From NCBI RefSeq assembly GCF_903946935.1, contig NZ_CAJAXH010000151.1:19029-83028 (forward strand): a stretch of 64,000 nt of DNA, given 5' to 3'. Source of the DNA: an uncultured Thiodictyon sp. (GTDB lineage: Bacteria > Pseudomonadota > Gammaproteobacteria > Chromatiales > Chromatiaceae). The notes below the pieces were generated by a model. That model did not search any database, was not told the DNA's origin, and worked only from the letters and a program-made list of their open reading frames with translations. Made by a program: the position numbers and the translations under genes. Shown in pieces: positions 16,683-26,562 of this stretch. The stretch's first letter is position 1. Each line of letters starts with the position of its first letter.

Positions 16683-18436
16683 TTCTTGTCTCCTTCTGAT
16701 GATGCAAGGTCTGGGGCAGGTGTGACATCGTCGTCGATGGCTTTCTTACCGGGGCGCAGGGCGGCCAATTGCTGATAATAGCCCAAGGCGAAGAGGCCCT
16801 GCCCTTCGAGATCGAGGATACGCGGTGCGCCATCACCCAGGCGGCCCATGACCTCGGCCAACTGGTTCTCGAACTGCCAAGCGAGCCCAGGGTTGAGTTT
16901 TCCTAAGTGATTGCGAGAATTAGCGGCGAGTCGGCCGATGATGAGGCCCGGGGTCTGGCTTGCTGCTGCATAGTAGCGCTGGACAACACCGGCCCCGACA
17001 TCCCCTAAGGCGGCACGCTGGAGGTTAGCAAAGACTGCGAGCAGGCGTCCGCAGTGGTAGGCGGCGGCCGGGTGGTCCGGGTTCAGATAGGCGGTCATGG
17101 TAGCGTCACCTCCGGGAGTGAGTCGAACGAAGTAGGCCCGAATGAGGCCCATCCTGGCGTGATTGATCGGGGGTTGGTCCTTGTCCACGCGCTCTGCCCG
17201 CAAGCGGGCCAGTGCCAAGGCCAGCAGGGATCGGGGAATCGGCAAACCCTGGACTGCAACTCGCCAGAGGGTGGCGGCGGTTGGGGCCGGCAGGTCCTTA
17301 AGGTCGCGTACCAGGGCACCGCAGACTGCCATGAATTTGGGATCGTGAGCAAGCGCGTGACCATCGCGGGCGACGATGGCCAGATCGGTGAACCAGCCGG
17401 CGATGTGTCCCGCAAGGTCTTCAAAGCACCCTTCCATCCAATCGCGTACCATGACGCGCCCGGCGGCACCGGAGAGGGTCAGGGCGTAATAACGGTTGTG
17501 GCCTAAATCGGCGCGCTCGCCGGAGCGTATAGCATCGAGCAAGCGGCGGACTGCGGAGAGCGCCGTGGCCTCGGTCTGCTCCTCGGTGTCCATGCTCATC
17601 AGGAGGGCGAAGAGATCGTCCGCAGGGGCGATCGTGTCCTTGTACCAGTGGGCGACCAGGGCATTGGCAAGCTTGCGGCTGTGGTTGCGGATCAGGTCGT
17701 TGAGTCCGTCGACATATTGCTGAACGGCCTCCTCACCCATGGCCGCGTTGGCGGATTGGTCGAGTCCATAGGACCCGAAGGATGCCTTGTCGAAGCCGAC
17801 CATCACATCGCCCATCGCCAGCCCGCCGACTCCGGATAGACCGGTAATCGGCGGATGCGTCGCTAGCGGGCGAAGGGGCTTACCAGTCAGGAGGCACAGC
17901 ATGGTGCCTTCGGGCTCGGCGCTGCCCAAGTCGGTGCGGCGCCAGTCGCGCCACCAGGACTGAATCTCCAGTGCGGTACGCGGGTCCTGCCCGCCAATGC
18001 GCCAACTCATCCAGTCTGTCGGCTTCGCCTTGTGCGCTGTCAGTGCTCTGCGGAGCTCGGCAACGCGCTCGGGATGGACCATCAGGTCGGCAATGGGCGT
18101 TAACGCCGGTACGGTACCAGCGGCCTGGCGGAGTAGATCGATGTAATAGGCGTGCCGTTTGCGGGTCTTGTCGTCGGGGGGCTCGTCGCCCTTTATCAAC
18201 AGTGAGACGAATTGACAGGACTCAATCAGAAAATGAGCGCGGCCACCGCCCTTCATCCCGTGCATATCCGGGCAGCGAGCCAGGTCCTGGCCGCGCTTGC
18301 CGTCGCCGAGTGGCATGACGTTCAGAAAGCGTCCATCGGCGGCCAGTTCCACGGACCAGCGGATCTCTCGGGACTTGAAGCCTGCTTCAGGTGGGGGCAA
18401 GTGGGTCGCGGCATAGGCGGCAAGTTGTTGGAGCAT
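16679..18436 (-). CDS. cas8c: Type I-C Cascade large subunit Cas8c (Csd1)
   Basis: A 585-residue Csd1-family protein: [20 protein letters not shown] at the N terminus, [20 protein letters not shown] in the middle (a hallmark of Csd1), and [20 protein letters not shown]. It recognises the PAM and recruits Cas3. Many I-C loci also make the small subunit Cas11c from an internal start within cas8c. The C-terminal ~120 residues here are helical enough for that, but no internal start was identified. The gene lies 2 bp downstream of cas5c. Confidence 0.95.
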   Translation of the reverse strand: MLQQLAAYAATHLPPPEAGFKSREIRWSVELAADGRFLNVMPLGDGKRGQDLARCPDMHGMKGGGRAHFLIESCQFVSLLIKGDEPPDDKTRKRHAYYIDLLRQAAGTVPALTPIADLMVHPERVAELRRALTAHKAKPTDWMSWRIGGQDPRTALEIQSWWRDWRRTDLGSAEPEGTMLCLLTGKPLRPLATHPPITGLSGVGGLAMGDVMVGFDKASFGSYGLDQSANAAMGEEAVQQYVDGLNDLIRNHSRKLANALVAHWYKDTIAPADDLFALLMSMDTEEQTEATALSAVRRLLDAIRSGERADLGHNRYYALTLSGAAGRVMVRDWMEGCFEDLAGHIAGWFTDLAIVARDGHALAHDPKFMAVCGALVRDLKDLPAPTAATLWRVAVQGLPIPRSLLALALARLRAERVDKDQPPINHARMGLIRAYFVRLTPGGDATMTAYLNPDHPAAAYHCGRLLAVFANLQRAALGDVGAGVVQRYYAAASQTPGLIIGRLAANSRNHLGKLNPGLAWQFENQLAEVMGRLGDGAPRILDLEGQGLFALGYYQQLAALRPGKKAIDDDVTPAPDLASSEGDKK

Positions 18437-18438
18437 GA

Positions 18439-19185
18439 TCAGGCTCCTCCTGGCTTCTTGACGGCAGGGCTATCGAACGGCGGAACCTCCAGCACTCCAC
18501 TGTGTAGGGTGGCATCGAACAGGCTGATGTAGGACGGGTCGCCATCCTTGACGGCCTCGCGGTTCAGGTCGAAGATGTCATACAGCATCAACCCCAGGTG
18601 TTGGTCCAGCGCGACCGGCGGTTGTGTTGCTGCGCCTGGGTCTTCCACATATTCAAAGAAGGCGGGAAATTCGCGGCAACCGAAATAGGGTTGTTGGAAG
18701 CATTTGCCTGCACGGGCGCGACGTTGAAACTGGCTGTTCATGGCGTTCTGGTCTGTCCGGAATGCGGATTTCGGGACGATCCGAGCAGTGAGTCGATAGC
18801 GGACGTGTTTCAGCGCCATTGTCTGGCGCTGGGTGCGTCCCTTCTGGTCGCCATCGCTACCATCTGCCCAGAGTGGTTCCGGAGTGGCGGTGCCCTTCAT
18901 CCATTTATTGAGGATGGCAGTCCCCGGAACCCGATCCTTGACCTCATTGCGCCGTAAGGCGATGAAACGGGGCAGTTCCAGTACCTCAATACGGGTGACT
19001 TGCCAAAAAAAATACGGACGAACACGATCGCCCTCGCGGCGGGCATCCCAGTAGATGGCGTCGAAGATGCCGCGCGCCGCAGATGGTGTAATGACTGGAT
19101 AAGAAAAGCGCTCCACCTTCATCTCCGGGCGGGTGAAGCAGGCGAGGTCGCCCCAGACTTCGAGGGTATGCGTGCCGTTGGCCAT
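18439..19185 (-). CDS. cas5c: Type I-C crRNA-processing nuclease Cas5c (Cas5d)
   Basis: A 248-residue Cas5 beginning MANGTHTLEVWGDLACFTRP, with FSYPVITPSAARGIFDAIYW in the family pattern. In type I-C, which lacks Cas6, Cas5 cleaves the pre-crRNA in the repeat. The palindromic repeat core here would give the hairpin it needs. The start at 19185 has a strong AGGAGG four bases upstream, so the longer frame to 19317 is rejected. Confidence 0.95.
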   Translation of the reverse strand: MANGTHTLEVWGDLACFTRPEMKVERFSYPVITPSAARGIFDAIYWDARREGDRVRPYFFWQVTRIEVLELPRFIALRRNEVKDRVPGTAILNKWMKGTATPEPLWADGSDGDQKGRTQRQTMALKHVRYRLTARIVPKSAFRTDQNAMNSQFQRRARAGKCFQQPYFGCREFPAFFEYVEDPGAATQPPVALDQHLGLMLYDIFDLNREAVKDGDPSYISLFDATLHSGVLEVPPFDSPAVKKPGGA

Positions 19186-19226
19186 CGTTCCTCCTGTGGA
19201 TTGACGATTCAGGCTGAACAATGAAC

Positions 19227-21557
19227 TCAGCCAATGAGTACCGGGTCCGATTGGGGCAGGATGAGCCCCAGCGTCTCGTCGTAATGCTTGCCGTGTGGGT
19301 CTTCGAGGATGAACCACGCATCCTGTTGACGATCGGCCCTGCCAGTGCGACGCAGCTTGGCGGGTATCAGAATACTCCAGGCGGGGTGGTCCGGGCGGGG
19401 TCGATACACACTGACGGCAAGTCCTTGAGCGCTGCGCATCCAGGCGCCACCGATACCGTCGGCTTCTGCCTCGTCACGCAATGCCTCATAGTCGTCGATC
19501 TGTTCGGTCCAGGGGACCAATACCTGGATAGCATCCTGCTCGATGAGCCGATAGCGGCGGGCGATCTCGGGAAAGTCCCGAGCATTGATCGCTTCCTCAA
19601 AGGTCGGGTTCTGACTGGCGGGTTGGCTCAGGTCATAGAGTTGCCGGTAGTAGTTCTGAAAGGCTGCCGGGTCGTTGATGTCGATGGCGCCATGCTCCAA
19701 GAGTATCCGCCGGGTCACTTCGGCTGCCTGGAAATAGGCGTGGGTCGGGTAACGTCGGCGCCAATCGCCCTGTTCCTCGGGGTCGAAGACCCACACCTTG
19801 CCCGGCTCCTTCAGTCGTCCCTCCCGATTACAGCGTCCCGCCGCCTGGGCGATGGCCTCCAGCGGTGCGAAGGCTCGGAACACGCGCGGGAAATCCAGGT
19901 CGACGCCGGCCTCGACGCATTGGGTGGAAATGAGGCGGCAGGGCTCGCCGGCGGCGAGTCGTTTGCGGACGCGGTTCAGCACGGCCCGGCGGTGAACGGG
20001 GCACAGGTTGGTTGAGAGGTGAACGATATTAGGCGCGTCGCCGAGAGCCTCCAGCAGGGCCACGGCGTGGCGCTTGAGATTGACTACGACGAGGGCTTGC
20101 GGGATATCTTGAAGCTCTTGCGCGAGGTCGTCCCAGGTGCGCTTCTCGCCCGGCTTCGGCCAAGTCACGGTGACGCGCTTCAAGGCGGCGAACAGCGCCG
20201 GATGATCGGGGACGGCCTCGACGGGTTGCCAGCCGGGGGCGGCGTGTTTGCTGACCGCTGCGTGTAGCGAGTCGAATGCGGGTTGGGTCGCGGTGGCGAA
20301 GACGACGCTCGTGCGGTAGGCGGCAGACAGGTGCGATAGTGCGGCCAGGGTGGGGACGGCGAGGTGGGTCGGTAGGCTTTGGGCCTCGTCAAACAGGATC
20401 ACGGACTCCATCAGGTTGTGGATCTTGCGGCAGGCGGATGGGCGATTCGAGAACAAGGACTCGAGCAATTGCACGTTGGTGGTGATGACGATGGGGGCAT
20501 CCCAGTTCTCAGCCAGGAGGCGCCGTTCACGCTCCTGAGGGGGCTGGGCATCCGCCTGGCTGGTCTCGGCGCCGAGTCCGGCCAGGCTGTGGTGCTCCAG
20601 CACAAAGTGCTCGGGGAAGTCGTTGAAGATGGCGCGGTAGACCCTGGCGGTCTGCTCGATGATAGTGAGGAAGGGCACGGCCAGTACGATGCGTTTGAGC
20701 CCATGGCGGTGCGCCTGCTCCAGCGCGAATTTGAGCATGGCCAAGGTCTTGCCGGAACCCGTGGGGGCAGTCAGCGTAAAGCATCCGGTATCTGATTGGG
20801 CCGCCGTGATGCATGCCTGCCAAAGGGCGTCCCGCGCCTCGCGAACGGCGGGTTGCGCCTGTGTCCCCGGGCGGATGCCCTCGCTCATGTAACGATCAAG
20901 TGCATCCAGGGCGGCTTGGGGGTCGAGTGCCGGGCCTGGGGTGCGCGGACACTTGCCGCTGGCATTGCCTTCAAAATGCGCCTCGGTGTCCAGAAAGTCG
21001 GCGTCGACCAGGCAGGAGAAGAGCAGGCGCACGTCGAGCATGGCGGCGACGGCCTTGTGCCAGGAGGTGACGGCCTTGGTCGCGGGTGCGGTGAATTGCA
21101 GACCGTCGGCCTGGGCTCGGGCCAGTAATCGCTCCAGGTCGGCGTCGGAGAGTGCCAGGCCGAGTGGGTGTTGGTTGGTCAGCTTGGCTGGGTCCAGACC
21201 CATCAGGCTCATTGGGTCGCCTCGTTGCAGGCCGATGTGATGGCCCTGAATCGCGAGTGCGGCGGCAATTGACTGGTGTTGCTTGAGGGCCAGCCAGGCG
21301 CCGATCGACCAATGATCCAGGCCCGAGTCGCGCCCCCGCAGGCGGGCCTGGAAGCGATCGGCGTACTTGCCGAGGTCGTGCTGATCTCCGGCGAGACCGG
21401 CCTCCTCACGCCATGGGGCGATGCCGGCGAGGGTCCGTGCGTGGCGGCCAACGGACTTCAGATGGTCGTTCAAGCGGTGCCAATCCCCGGCGGCATTGGC
21501 GCTATGGGCATAGAAATCCACATCTTCCACTGCGTTCCCTCCTGCGTTCGCGCTCAA
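19227..21557 (-). CDS. cas3: CRISPR-associated helicase-nuclease Cas3
   Basis: A 776-residue Cas3 with an N-terminal HD nuclease (His18 in YAHSA, His60-Asp61 in GDQHDLGK, His82 in LDHWS). An SF2 helicase follows: Walker A APTGSGKTLAMLKFAL near residue 266, and a DEAQ box in ILFDEAQSLPTHLAV near 390, a usual Cas3 variant of DEAH. Motif VI is QAAGRCNREGR. It degrades DNA marked by Cascade. First gene of the cas operon, 41 bp upstream of cas5c. Confidence 0.95.
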   Translation of the reverse strand: MSANAGGNAVEDVDFYAHSANAAGDWHRLNDHLKSVGRHARTLAGIAPWREEAGLAGDQHDLGKYADRFQARLRGRDSGLDHWSIGAWLALKQHQSIAAALAIQGHHIGLQRGDPMSLMGLDPAKLTNQHPLGLALSDADLERLLARAQADGLQFTAPATKAVTSWHKAVAAMLDVRLLFSCLVDADFLDTEAHFEGNASGKCPRTPGPALDPQAALDALDRYMSEGIRPGTQAQPAVREARDALWQACITAAQSDTGCFTLTAPTGSGKTLAMLKFALEQAHRHGLKRIVLAVPFLTIIEQTARVYRAIFNDFPEHFVLEHHSLAGLGAETSQADAQPPQERERRLLAENWDAPIVITTNVQLLESLFSNRPSACRKIHNLMESVILFDEAQSLPTHLAVPTLAALSHLSAAYRTSVVFATATQPAFDSLHAAVSKHAAPGWQPVEAVPDHPALFAALKRVTVTWPKPGEKRTWDDLAQELQDIPQALVVVNLKRHAVALLEALGDAPNIVHLSTNLCPVHRRAVLNRVRKRLAAGEPCRLISTQCVEAGVDLDFPRVFRAFAPLEAIAQAAGRCNREGRLKEPGKVWVFDPEEQGDWRRRYPTHAYFQAAEVTRRILLEHGAIDINDPAAFQNYYRQLYDLSQPASQNPTFEEAINARDFPEIARRYRLIEQDAIQVLVPWTEQIDDYEALRDEAEADGIGGAWMRSAQGLAVSVYRPRPDHPAWSILIPAKLRRTGRADRQQDAWFILEDPHGKHYDETLGLILPQSDPVLIG

Positions 21558-21940
21558 GTCAAAGCCCCAGGCGCTGTGCGCTTCAGGACCGTATGCGTGC
21601 GGGCTTTAGTCGCGGATCGGTTGCCGGGCTCTGCCGCACGCCGGGGGTGCAGGCTTCAGCGGCAACCCCTCTGGCAGGTGAGGATAAACCAGGAAGGCCT
21701 TTGTCGGCAATCGGCTGGCGGGGCGGGGGAGAGCTATTGGGGCGCGGCCTTGCGGGAAGCAGAAAGATCGGTGGCTTACCGCAGAACGCTGGATTCCGCT
21801 GCGCTCCATCCCGGCGACGGGAAACCGCTCCGTGGAATACTTGCACAACCTCACTGGGTGCGGCGCCCCCAGTCGGTCGGTCTCAAGGCCGACCGACCTG
21901 CCGCTGCGGCTGCAACACCGATCACGCCCATCCTTGGCGC
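21558..21940. other. Intergenic region upstream of cas3
   Basis: A 383-bp gap without a convincing gene. It should hold the cas operon promoter near its left end. It contains an inverted repeat GGTCGGTC...GACCGACC around 21878-21899, and a segment (GGATTCCGCTGCGCTCCATC near 21790) related to the dispersed repeat at 27778-27811. No promoter could be placed with confidence. Confidence 0.4.
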
Positions 21941-22561
21941 TTAGGGCGCGCAGGCGATGACCAGATCGTCGCTGAAGGGTCCGACCTGCGTGTCCTTCAG
22001 CCGATAGATCGCGGTATAGCGCCGCAGCTCGGCCATGCCGATATGGAGCAATGGGCGATTATCAACGAAGGGCGAGGCCATGACATGGCCCAGTAAGACC
22101 CAGTCCTCGTCGGTTTCGCGTTTACAGTAGAGGTTGATGCCGTCGCTTTCACGCTTGGTGAAACTCAAGACGACCACACCGGCGGTCTGATCGACCGCGG
22201 TCAGATCGGGTTTGGCGCCGGTGAGATCGACCAGGTGTTTAGGCCCTTCGATCCCGAGTAAATCACCCTGTTCCTGGGTATAACCGCGATGCGCCTTGAT
22301 GCGCCGAACCAGGCCCCGGAACTCCTCCTCCAAGTGGTGGCGACTGGTATTTTTCTTAGTCGTCGCGCCCTTGGCGGCGGCGGCGGCCTTGCTGGCCAGG
22401 GCGATGTTGGCATCAAAATCGGCGGCTGCCGCGGCGACGGGGGCGAGATCCTCTGGCGTGACACCATAAGCCGCCGGATCGGGCGTCAGCGTTGAGATGG
22501 CGCGCGCGACGGCGACCGCGAGATCGCTGTCTCTATTCGGGAGAAAATCAGTTTTTGCCAT
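21941..22561 (-). CDS. Conserved hypothetical protein, 206 aa
   Basis: A soluble protein starting MAKTDFLPNRDSDLAVAVAR. It has an alanine-rich helical half (APVAAAAADFDANIALASKA) and a C-terminal beta-rich half with DQTAGVVVLSFTKRESDGIN, YCKRETDEDWVLLGH and ASPFVDNRPLL. That half looks like a fibronectin-like or small beta-sandwich domain. I believe related proteins of unknown function occur in other environmental bacteria, but I cannot name a family. The start at 22561 was chosen because the upstream frame runs into the 21-bp repeat field. Not obviously part of the cas operon; 379 bp separate them. Confidence 0.7.
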   Translation of the reverse strand: MAKTDFLPNRDSDLAVAVARAISTLTPDPAAYGVTPEDLAPVAAAAADFDANIALASKAAAAAKGATTKKNTSRHHLEEEFRGLVRRIKAHRGYTQEQGDLLGIEGPKHLVDLTGAKPDLTAVDQTAGVVVLSFTKRESDGINLYCKRETDEDWVLLGHVMASPFVDNRPLLHIGMAELRRYTAIYRLKDTQVGPFSDDLVIACAP

Positions 22562-22631
22562 GTTGGCTTTCTCCAGCCTGACTACACTGGAATGCTCGCG
22601 GCGCTCCCTCGCCTTTGCCGAGGATCGCGGC

Positions 22632-22862
22632 GGGTCGTTCCGCGCTGGGATCGCACCCTTGCAGAACGGAGCCATCGCCTTCCAAGACGCGCTGGCGCAA
22701 TTGTGCTATGCGCCGGTACCACTCCATGATCCAGTCGTACCATTCCAAGACCTACCCATAGGGCTTCAGGTGTCAACCCTGCGGTTGCGGGGCTCAGTCG
22801 TGCGGTTTTGGACCGTAACCTTGAGGTTCCAGAGCGCAGCCGTGCGGTGGTAGCGCAACACC
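22632..22862. repeat. Degenerate tandem repeat with 21-bp period
   Basis: About 11 consecutive 21-bp units, best seen from 22716 on (starts 22716, 22737, 22758, 22779, 22800, 22821, 22842). The approximate consensus is GTGCGGTTCCAGAGCGCAGCC with much divergence. A further clear unit lies at 22928-22948 after an AT-rich interruption. In one plus-strand frame this gives heptads such as PLHDPVV, PFQDLPI, RLRGSVV, RFWTVTL and RFQSAAV. On the minus strand it gives LEWYDWI and MEWYRRI but with stops. It looks like a remnant of a seven-residue repeat gene. Confidence 0.65.
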
Positions 22863-23069
22863 GTGTGGACTGCGTTTAACAGTATGATATATTTCCTGTT
22901 ATAGCGCTTTGGGTGAGTCTTGGAATGGTGCGGTTGCAGAGCGCAGACGTATCGTGGCAATTGGCCTCGCGGCGATTCATCCGCGGCATCGACCGGTTAA
23001 GTTCGCCGGCGGGTTCGCCGCGAAGCGGCCTTGCCATGGGGAAAAGTATAGTTCAGCGCGGCGAAAATG
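22863..23069. other. AT-rich gap next to rsmD
   Basis: Contains an AT-rich patch (about 22880-22905) unlike its GC-rich surroundings, a small hairpin (around 22998-23025) and one more 21-bp repeat unit at 22928. No gene seen. Confidence 0.35.
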
Positions 23070-23672
23070 CTATGTGTCTTCAGAAAGATTGACCAGGACC
23101 AAGCCATAACGCACCTGTCCGGCGGTCTGTTCGCGAATCAGCTCCCACCCATGCGGCAGCGTCGGGAAGCCGCTGCGATCGCCGGTCTCCAGGTAGACCC
23201 GGGCGCCCGGGGCTAGCCAACCCTGGCTGGCCAACAAGACGCAGGCTGGCGCAAGGAGTGAGTCGGTAAAGGGCGGGTCCAGAAAGACCAGGTTGAACGG
23301 GGAGGGTGGCCCGGCGAGCCAGGCCAGCGCATCCGCCTGGATCACCGTGACACCCTCGGCACCGAGCGTGTCGATATTGGCGCGCAGTTGCCGGGCGACC
23401 GCCGCGTTGCGCTCCACCAGGACCACCGCGCCGGCGCCGCGCGAATCGGCCTCCAGTCCCAGTGCGCCGCTGCCGGCGAAGAGGTCCAGACAGCGCGCAC
23501 CCGGCATCACCGGCGCCAGCCAGTTGAACAGGGTCTCGCGCACCCGGTCCGCGGTGGGGCGCAGCCCTACCTGATCCGGGATGGGCAGTCGGCGGCCGCG
23601 ATTGCGACCGCCGATGATGCGCAGGTGTCCCGGGCCGGTCGCGGTCCCGGTAGTGCCCTTAGTCCGGGCCAT
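23070..23672 (-). CDS. rsmD: 16S rRNA (guanine966-N2)-methyltransferase RsmD
   Basis: A 200-residue SAM methyltransferase. LRIIGGRNRGRRLPIP and RPTADRVRETLFNWL are the RsmD N-terminal signature. CLDLFAGSGALGLEADSRGA is motif I, and LVFLDPPFTDSLL is the catalytic DPPF motif IV. It methylates G966 of 16S rRNA. The start at 23672 (MARTKG) overlaps the 3' end of the upstream M16 gene by 14 bp. A longer frame to 23759 is only a shadow inside that gene. Confidence 0.95.
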   Translation of the reverse strand: MARTKGTTGTATGPGHLRIIGGRNRGRRLPIPDQVGLRPTADRVRETLFNWLAPVMPGARCLDLFAGSGALGLEADSRGAGAVVLVERNAAVARQLRANIDTLGAEGVTVIQADALAWLAGPPSPFNLVFLDPPFTDSLLAPACVLLASQGWLAPGARVYLETGDRSGFPTLPHGWELIREQTAGQVRYGLVLVNLSEDT

Positions 23673-25014
23673 TGGCGGCGGGGGGCTTGGCCTCGCCTTC
23701 ACCCCCAACGGTGACGGTGGCGAGCCGGTCCGGGTGGACCCGGCGGGCGAAGGCGTCACGCACCTGCTCGGCCGTCACCGCCTCGATCCGGTCGGTGAAG
23801 CGGTCCAGATAGTCGAGCGGCAGCCCATAGAAGCCGATCACTGCGAGATAGGGGATGATCTCTGAGTTCTCGGCGATGCGCAGCGGAAAGCCCCCGGTCA
23901 CATTCTTTTTGGCGGCGGTGAGTTGCGCCGCGGTCGGACCCTCGGCGGCGAAGTGCTTGAGGGTGTCGATCATGACCGTGCGCGCCTGCTCGGCCTGGGC
24001 GTTCTTGGTCTGGAGCCCCATCACGAAGGGGCCCGGTTGGGCCAGCGGCAGGAAATAGCTGTAGGTGCTGTAGGATAGCCCGCGCTTCTCCCGTACCTCG
24101 TCCATCAGCAGCGACACCATCCCGCTTCCGCCCAGGATGTGATTGCCCAGATAGAGTGCGAAATAGTCCGGGTCGCCGCGGGCCACGCCCGGCTGGCCGG
24201 CCAGCACGGTGGTCTGGCTGGCGGGGAAGGGGATCTGCTCCAGGCTCCCGGCCGTGAGCGGCGCCACCGGCGGCAGGGGTGCGGCCCGCTCCCCGGTGGG
24301 CAGTGTGCCGACCACGCGCTCGGCCAAGGCGGCGGCGGCCGGCCGATCCAGCGCGCCGACGATGGCGACCACCGCGTTGGCGCCGACATAATAGCGGTCA
24401 TGGAAGGACTTGAGTTCCGCCGCGCTCAGGGTGCGGATCGACGCCTCGGTGCCGTTGGGGTCCGAGGCGTAGGGGTGATGGCCAAAGATTTGCTGCATCA
24501 GCGCTTTGGACGCCACCTTGGAGGGTTGCTCCTGCTCCTGACGCAGACCGATCAGGGTATTCTCGCGGTTGCGCTCCAGGGCATCGGCGGGGAAGGTTGG
24601 GGCCGTCAGCACCCCGGCCAGGGTCTCCAGCGCGGTCCCCAGGGCGGGCTCTTGGGTGAGGCTGCGCATGGCCACCGAGGTCATGTCCCGATCGGTCGCC
24701 CCGGTGAGCGTGGCCCCCACGTTTTCCATCCGCTCGGCGATGGTGTCGGCATTCCAGTCGCGGGCGCCCTCGTTGAGCATGTCGGCGGTGAAGGCGGCGA
24801 GCCCCGGGTGGTCGCCGTCGCGTGCGCTGCCGGCATCGAACACCACGCGCACATCGACCATTGGCAGTTCCGGTGCGGCCACGAACAGCACCCGGGCGCC
24901 GTTGGCCGTCTGCCAGGTCTCGATCTTGGGGGTGGCCTGGGCGAGCGTTCCGATCAGCAGCAGGCCGATGGCCAGGGTGGAGCGCAGGAGCGTGCGATGG
25001 GTCTCAGCGTACAT
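23659..25014 (-). CDS. M16 family peptidase-like protein, non-catalytic partner
   Basis: A 451-residue pitrilysin-fold protein with a signal peptide (STLAIGLLLIGTLAQATPKI). It has family features (DAGSARDGDHPGLAAFTADML and a C-terminal VREKRGLSYSTYSYF) but the zinc motif HxxEH is absent: the matching position reads GLAAFTADML. The preceding gene encodes a version with the motif, so the two probably form the active/inactive heterodimer known for paired bacterial M16 proteins in the periplasm. Its start overlaps the upstream gene by 11 bp. Confidence 0.9.
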   Translation of the reverse strand: MYAETHRTLLRSTLAIGLLLIGTLAQATPKIETWQTANGARVLFVAAPELPMVDVRVVFDAGSARDGDHPGLAAFTADMLNEGARDWNADTIAERMENVGATLTGATDRDMTSVAMRSLTQEPALGTALETLAGVLTAPTFPADALERNRENTLIGLRQEQEQPSKVASKALMQQIFGHHPYASDPNGTEASIRTLSAAELKSFHDRYYVGANAVVAIVGALDRPAAAALAERVVGTLPTGERAAPLPPVAPLTAGSLEQIPFPASQTTVLAGQPGVARGDPDYFALYLGNHILGGSGMVSLLMDEVREKRGLSYSTYSYFLPLAQPGPFVMGLQTKNAQAEQARTVMIDTLKHFAAEGPTAAQLTAAKKNVTGGFPLRIAENSEIIPYLAVIGFYGLPLDYLDRFTDRIEAVTAEQVRDAFARRVHPDRLATVTVGGEGEAKPPAANGPD

Positions 25015-26401
25015 TGCCGTGTCCTCCCAGACCCGCCGGGGCCTTCTTCAGTTGCTTGCCGTCCAGCGGCTGGGGGTCGAGGATCGCCACCGTGAGGTGG
25101 TCCGGGATCAGATATTTGCGGGCCACCGCCTGGACCTGTTCCGGGGTCACCGCGGCCAAGCTGTCCACGTATCGGTCGGCCAGCGGCCAGCCGAGGCCCA
25201 CGGTCTCCAGGACCCCGAGTTTCACGGCCTGGTTGAAAACCGAGTCTTGTTCATAGACCTTGTTGGCGATCAACTGGGTGCGGATGCGTGCGAGCTCCGC
25301 GGCGTCCACCGGCTCGTCCTGAAGCCGCTTTACTTGTGCGCGCAGTGCCTGCTCCAGGGCCGGGATGTCGTGACCCTTGGCCGGGACGCCGTCGAGCTGG
25401 AAGAGTCCGGACAGCCGGCCGAAGGCGCTGTAGGAGGCGCTGGCGGAGGAGGCGATCTGGCTGCCCCGCACCAGTTCGCGCTCCAGGCGCGCGCTGTTGC
25501 CCCCGTCCAGGACCGAGGACAGGACCTCCAGCGCATAGGGTTCCCAGGGTTCGGCCGCGGCGGCGATGTTCGGTGTCTTGTAGCCCATGAGCAGGTAGGG
25601 CTCCTGGGCCGGGGTCTTGACGTGCAGGCGCTTTTCGCCCAGTTGCGCGGGTTCGGCCTGGGTCTTGGGCGGGGCCACGGTCTCCGCTTTGAGGGGGCCG
25701 AAATACTGCTCGGCCAGGGCAAAGACCTGTTCCGGCTCCACGTCGCCGGCCACCACCAGGGTGGCGTTATTGGGCGCATACCAGAGCCGATACCACTCGC
25801 GCAGGTCCGCCGCCTTGAGTTGTTCCAGGTCGCCGGGCCAGCCGATCGTCGGGTTGCGGTAGGGGGAGACGGCGAAGGCGACCGCGTCGAACTGCTCGCC
25901 GGTGAGCGACTGGGGGTCGTCGTCGGTGCGCATGCGCCGCTCCTCCGTCACCACCTCGCGCTCCTTGGCGAAGTCGTCCGGGTTGAGCGCCAGATTGCGC
26001 ATCCGGTCGGCCTCCAACTCGAAGGAGACCGCCAGCCGGTCGGCTGCCAGGTTCTGGTAATAGGCGGTGTAGTCGGCGCCGGTGAAGGCATTGTCCTCCC
26101 CGCCGTTCTCCGCCACGATGCGTGAGAACTCCCCGGCCGGATGGTCCTTGGTGCCCTTGAACATCATGTGTTCGAGCAGGTGCGAGATGCCGGTGATGCC
26201 ACCGTACTCGTAGCTTGCGCCCACCTTGTACCAGACCTGCGAGGTGAGTACCGGGGCGCGGTGGTCGGGCTTGACCAGGACCTTGAGTCCGTTGCCGAGC
26301 TGCCGCTCGAAGACCTTGGGCGGGTCGGCCGCGACGGCCGGGGCCGCCAGCGGCAGGGCCAGCAGCAGGGGTAAGGCGAGGAGGGTTGATCGTCGGTGCA
26401 T
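25004..26401 (-). CDS. M16 family zinc metallopeptidase (catalytic subunit)
   Basis: A 465-residue secreted pitrilysin-type peptidase. Signal peptide RRSTLLALPLLLALPLAAP. Inverted zinc motif HLLEHMMFKG, with the downstream glutamate in the ELEADRM region. A second, catalytically silent half-domain ends the protein. It is the partner of the downstream inactive paralogue and probably degrades peptides in the periplasm. The start at 26401 places the signal peptide at the N terminus; longer frames have none. Confidence 0.92.
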   Translation of the reverse strand: MHRRSTLLALPLLLALPLAAPAVAADPPKVFERQLGNGLKVLVKPDHRAPVLTSQVWYKVGASYEYGGITGISHLLEHMMFKGTKDHPAGEFSRIVAENGGEDNAFTGADYTAYYQNLAADRLAVSFELEADRMRNLALNPDDFAKEREVVTEERRMRTDDDPQSLTGEQFDAVAFAVSPYRNPTIGWPGDLEQLKAADLREWYRLWYAPNNATLVVAGDVEPEQVFALAEQYFGPLKAETVAPPKTQAEPAQLGEKRLHVKTPAQEPYLLMGYKTPNIAAAAEPWEPYALEVLSSVLDGGNSARLERELVRGSQIASSASASYSAFGRLSGLFQLDGVPAKGHDIPALEQALRAQVKRLQDEPVDAAELARIRTQLIANKVYEQDSVFNQAVKLGVLETVGLGWPLADRYVDSLAAVTPEQVQAVARKYLIPDHLTVAILDPQPLDGKQLKKAPAGLGGHGNVR

Positions 26402-26562
26402 GGGGTTTCCGGTAGCTTTCAACAGTGGCCCCCCATGTTTGGGGCGCACCCCGGGTCCTGCCAGTCTGGGGCGTGACAATTTGGTCATGCTGGGGGGTGG
26501 CTTGTCCCCAGGGGAGTCCGCGCGTATCGTTTGGGGCACTTACACCAGGCAGGCCAAGTCAA

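Noticed and set aside
19186..19317. Longer Cas5c start at 19317
   Set aside because: The AGGAGG site four bases before 19185 and the family N terminus settle the start.
22497..22853. Plus-strand ORF of 118 aa over the 21-bp repeats
   Set aside because: It starts inside the opposite-strand hypothetical gene and has no ribosome site; I treat it as a repeat field and possible remnant.
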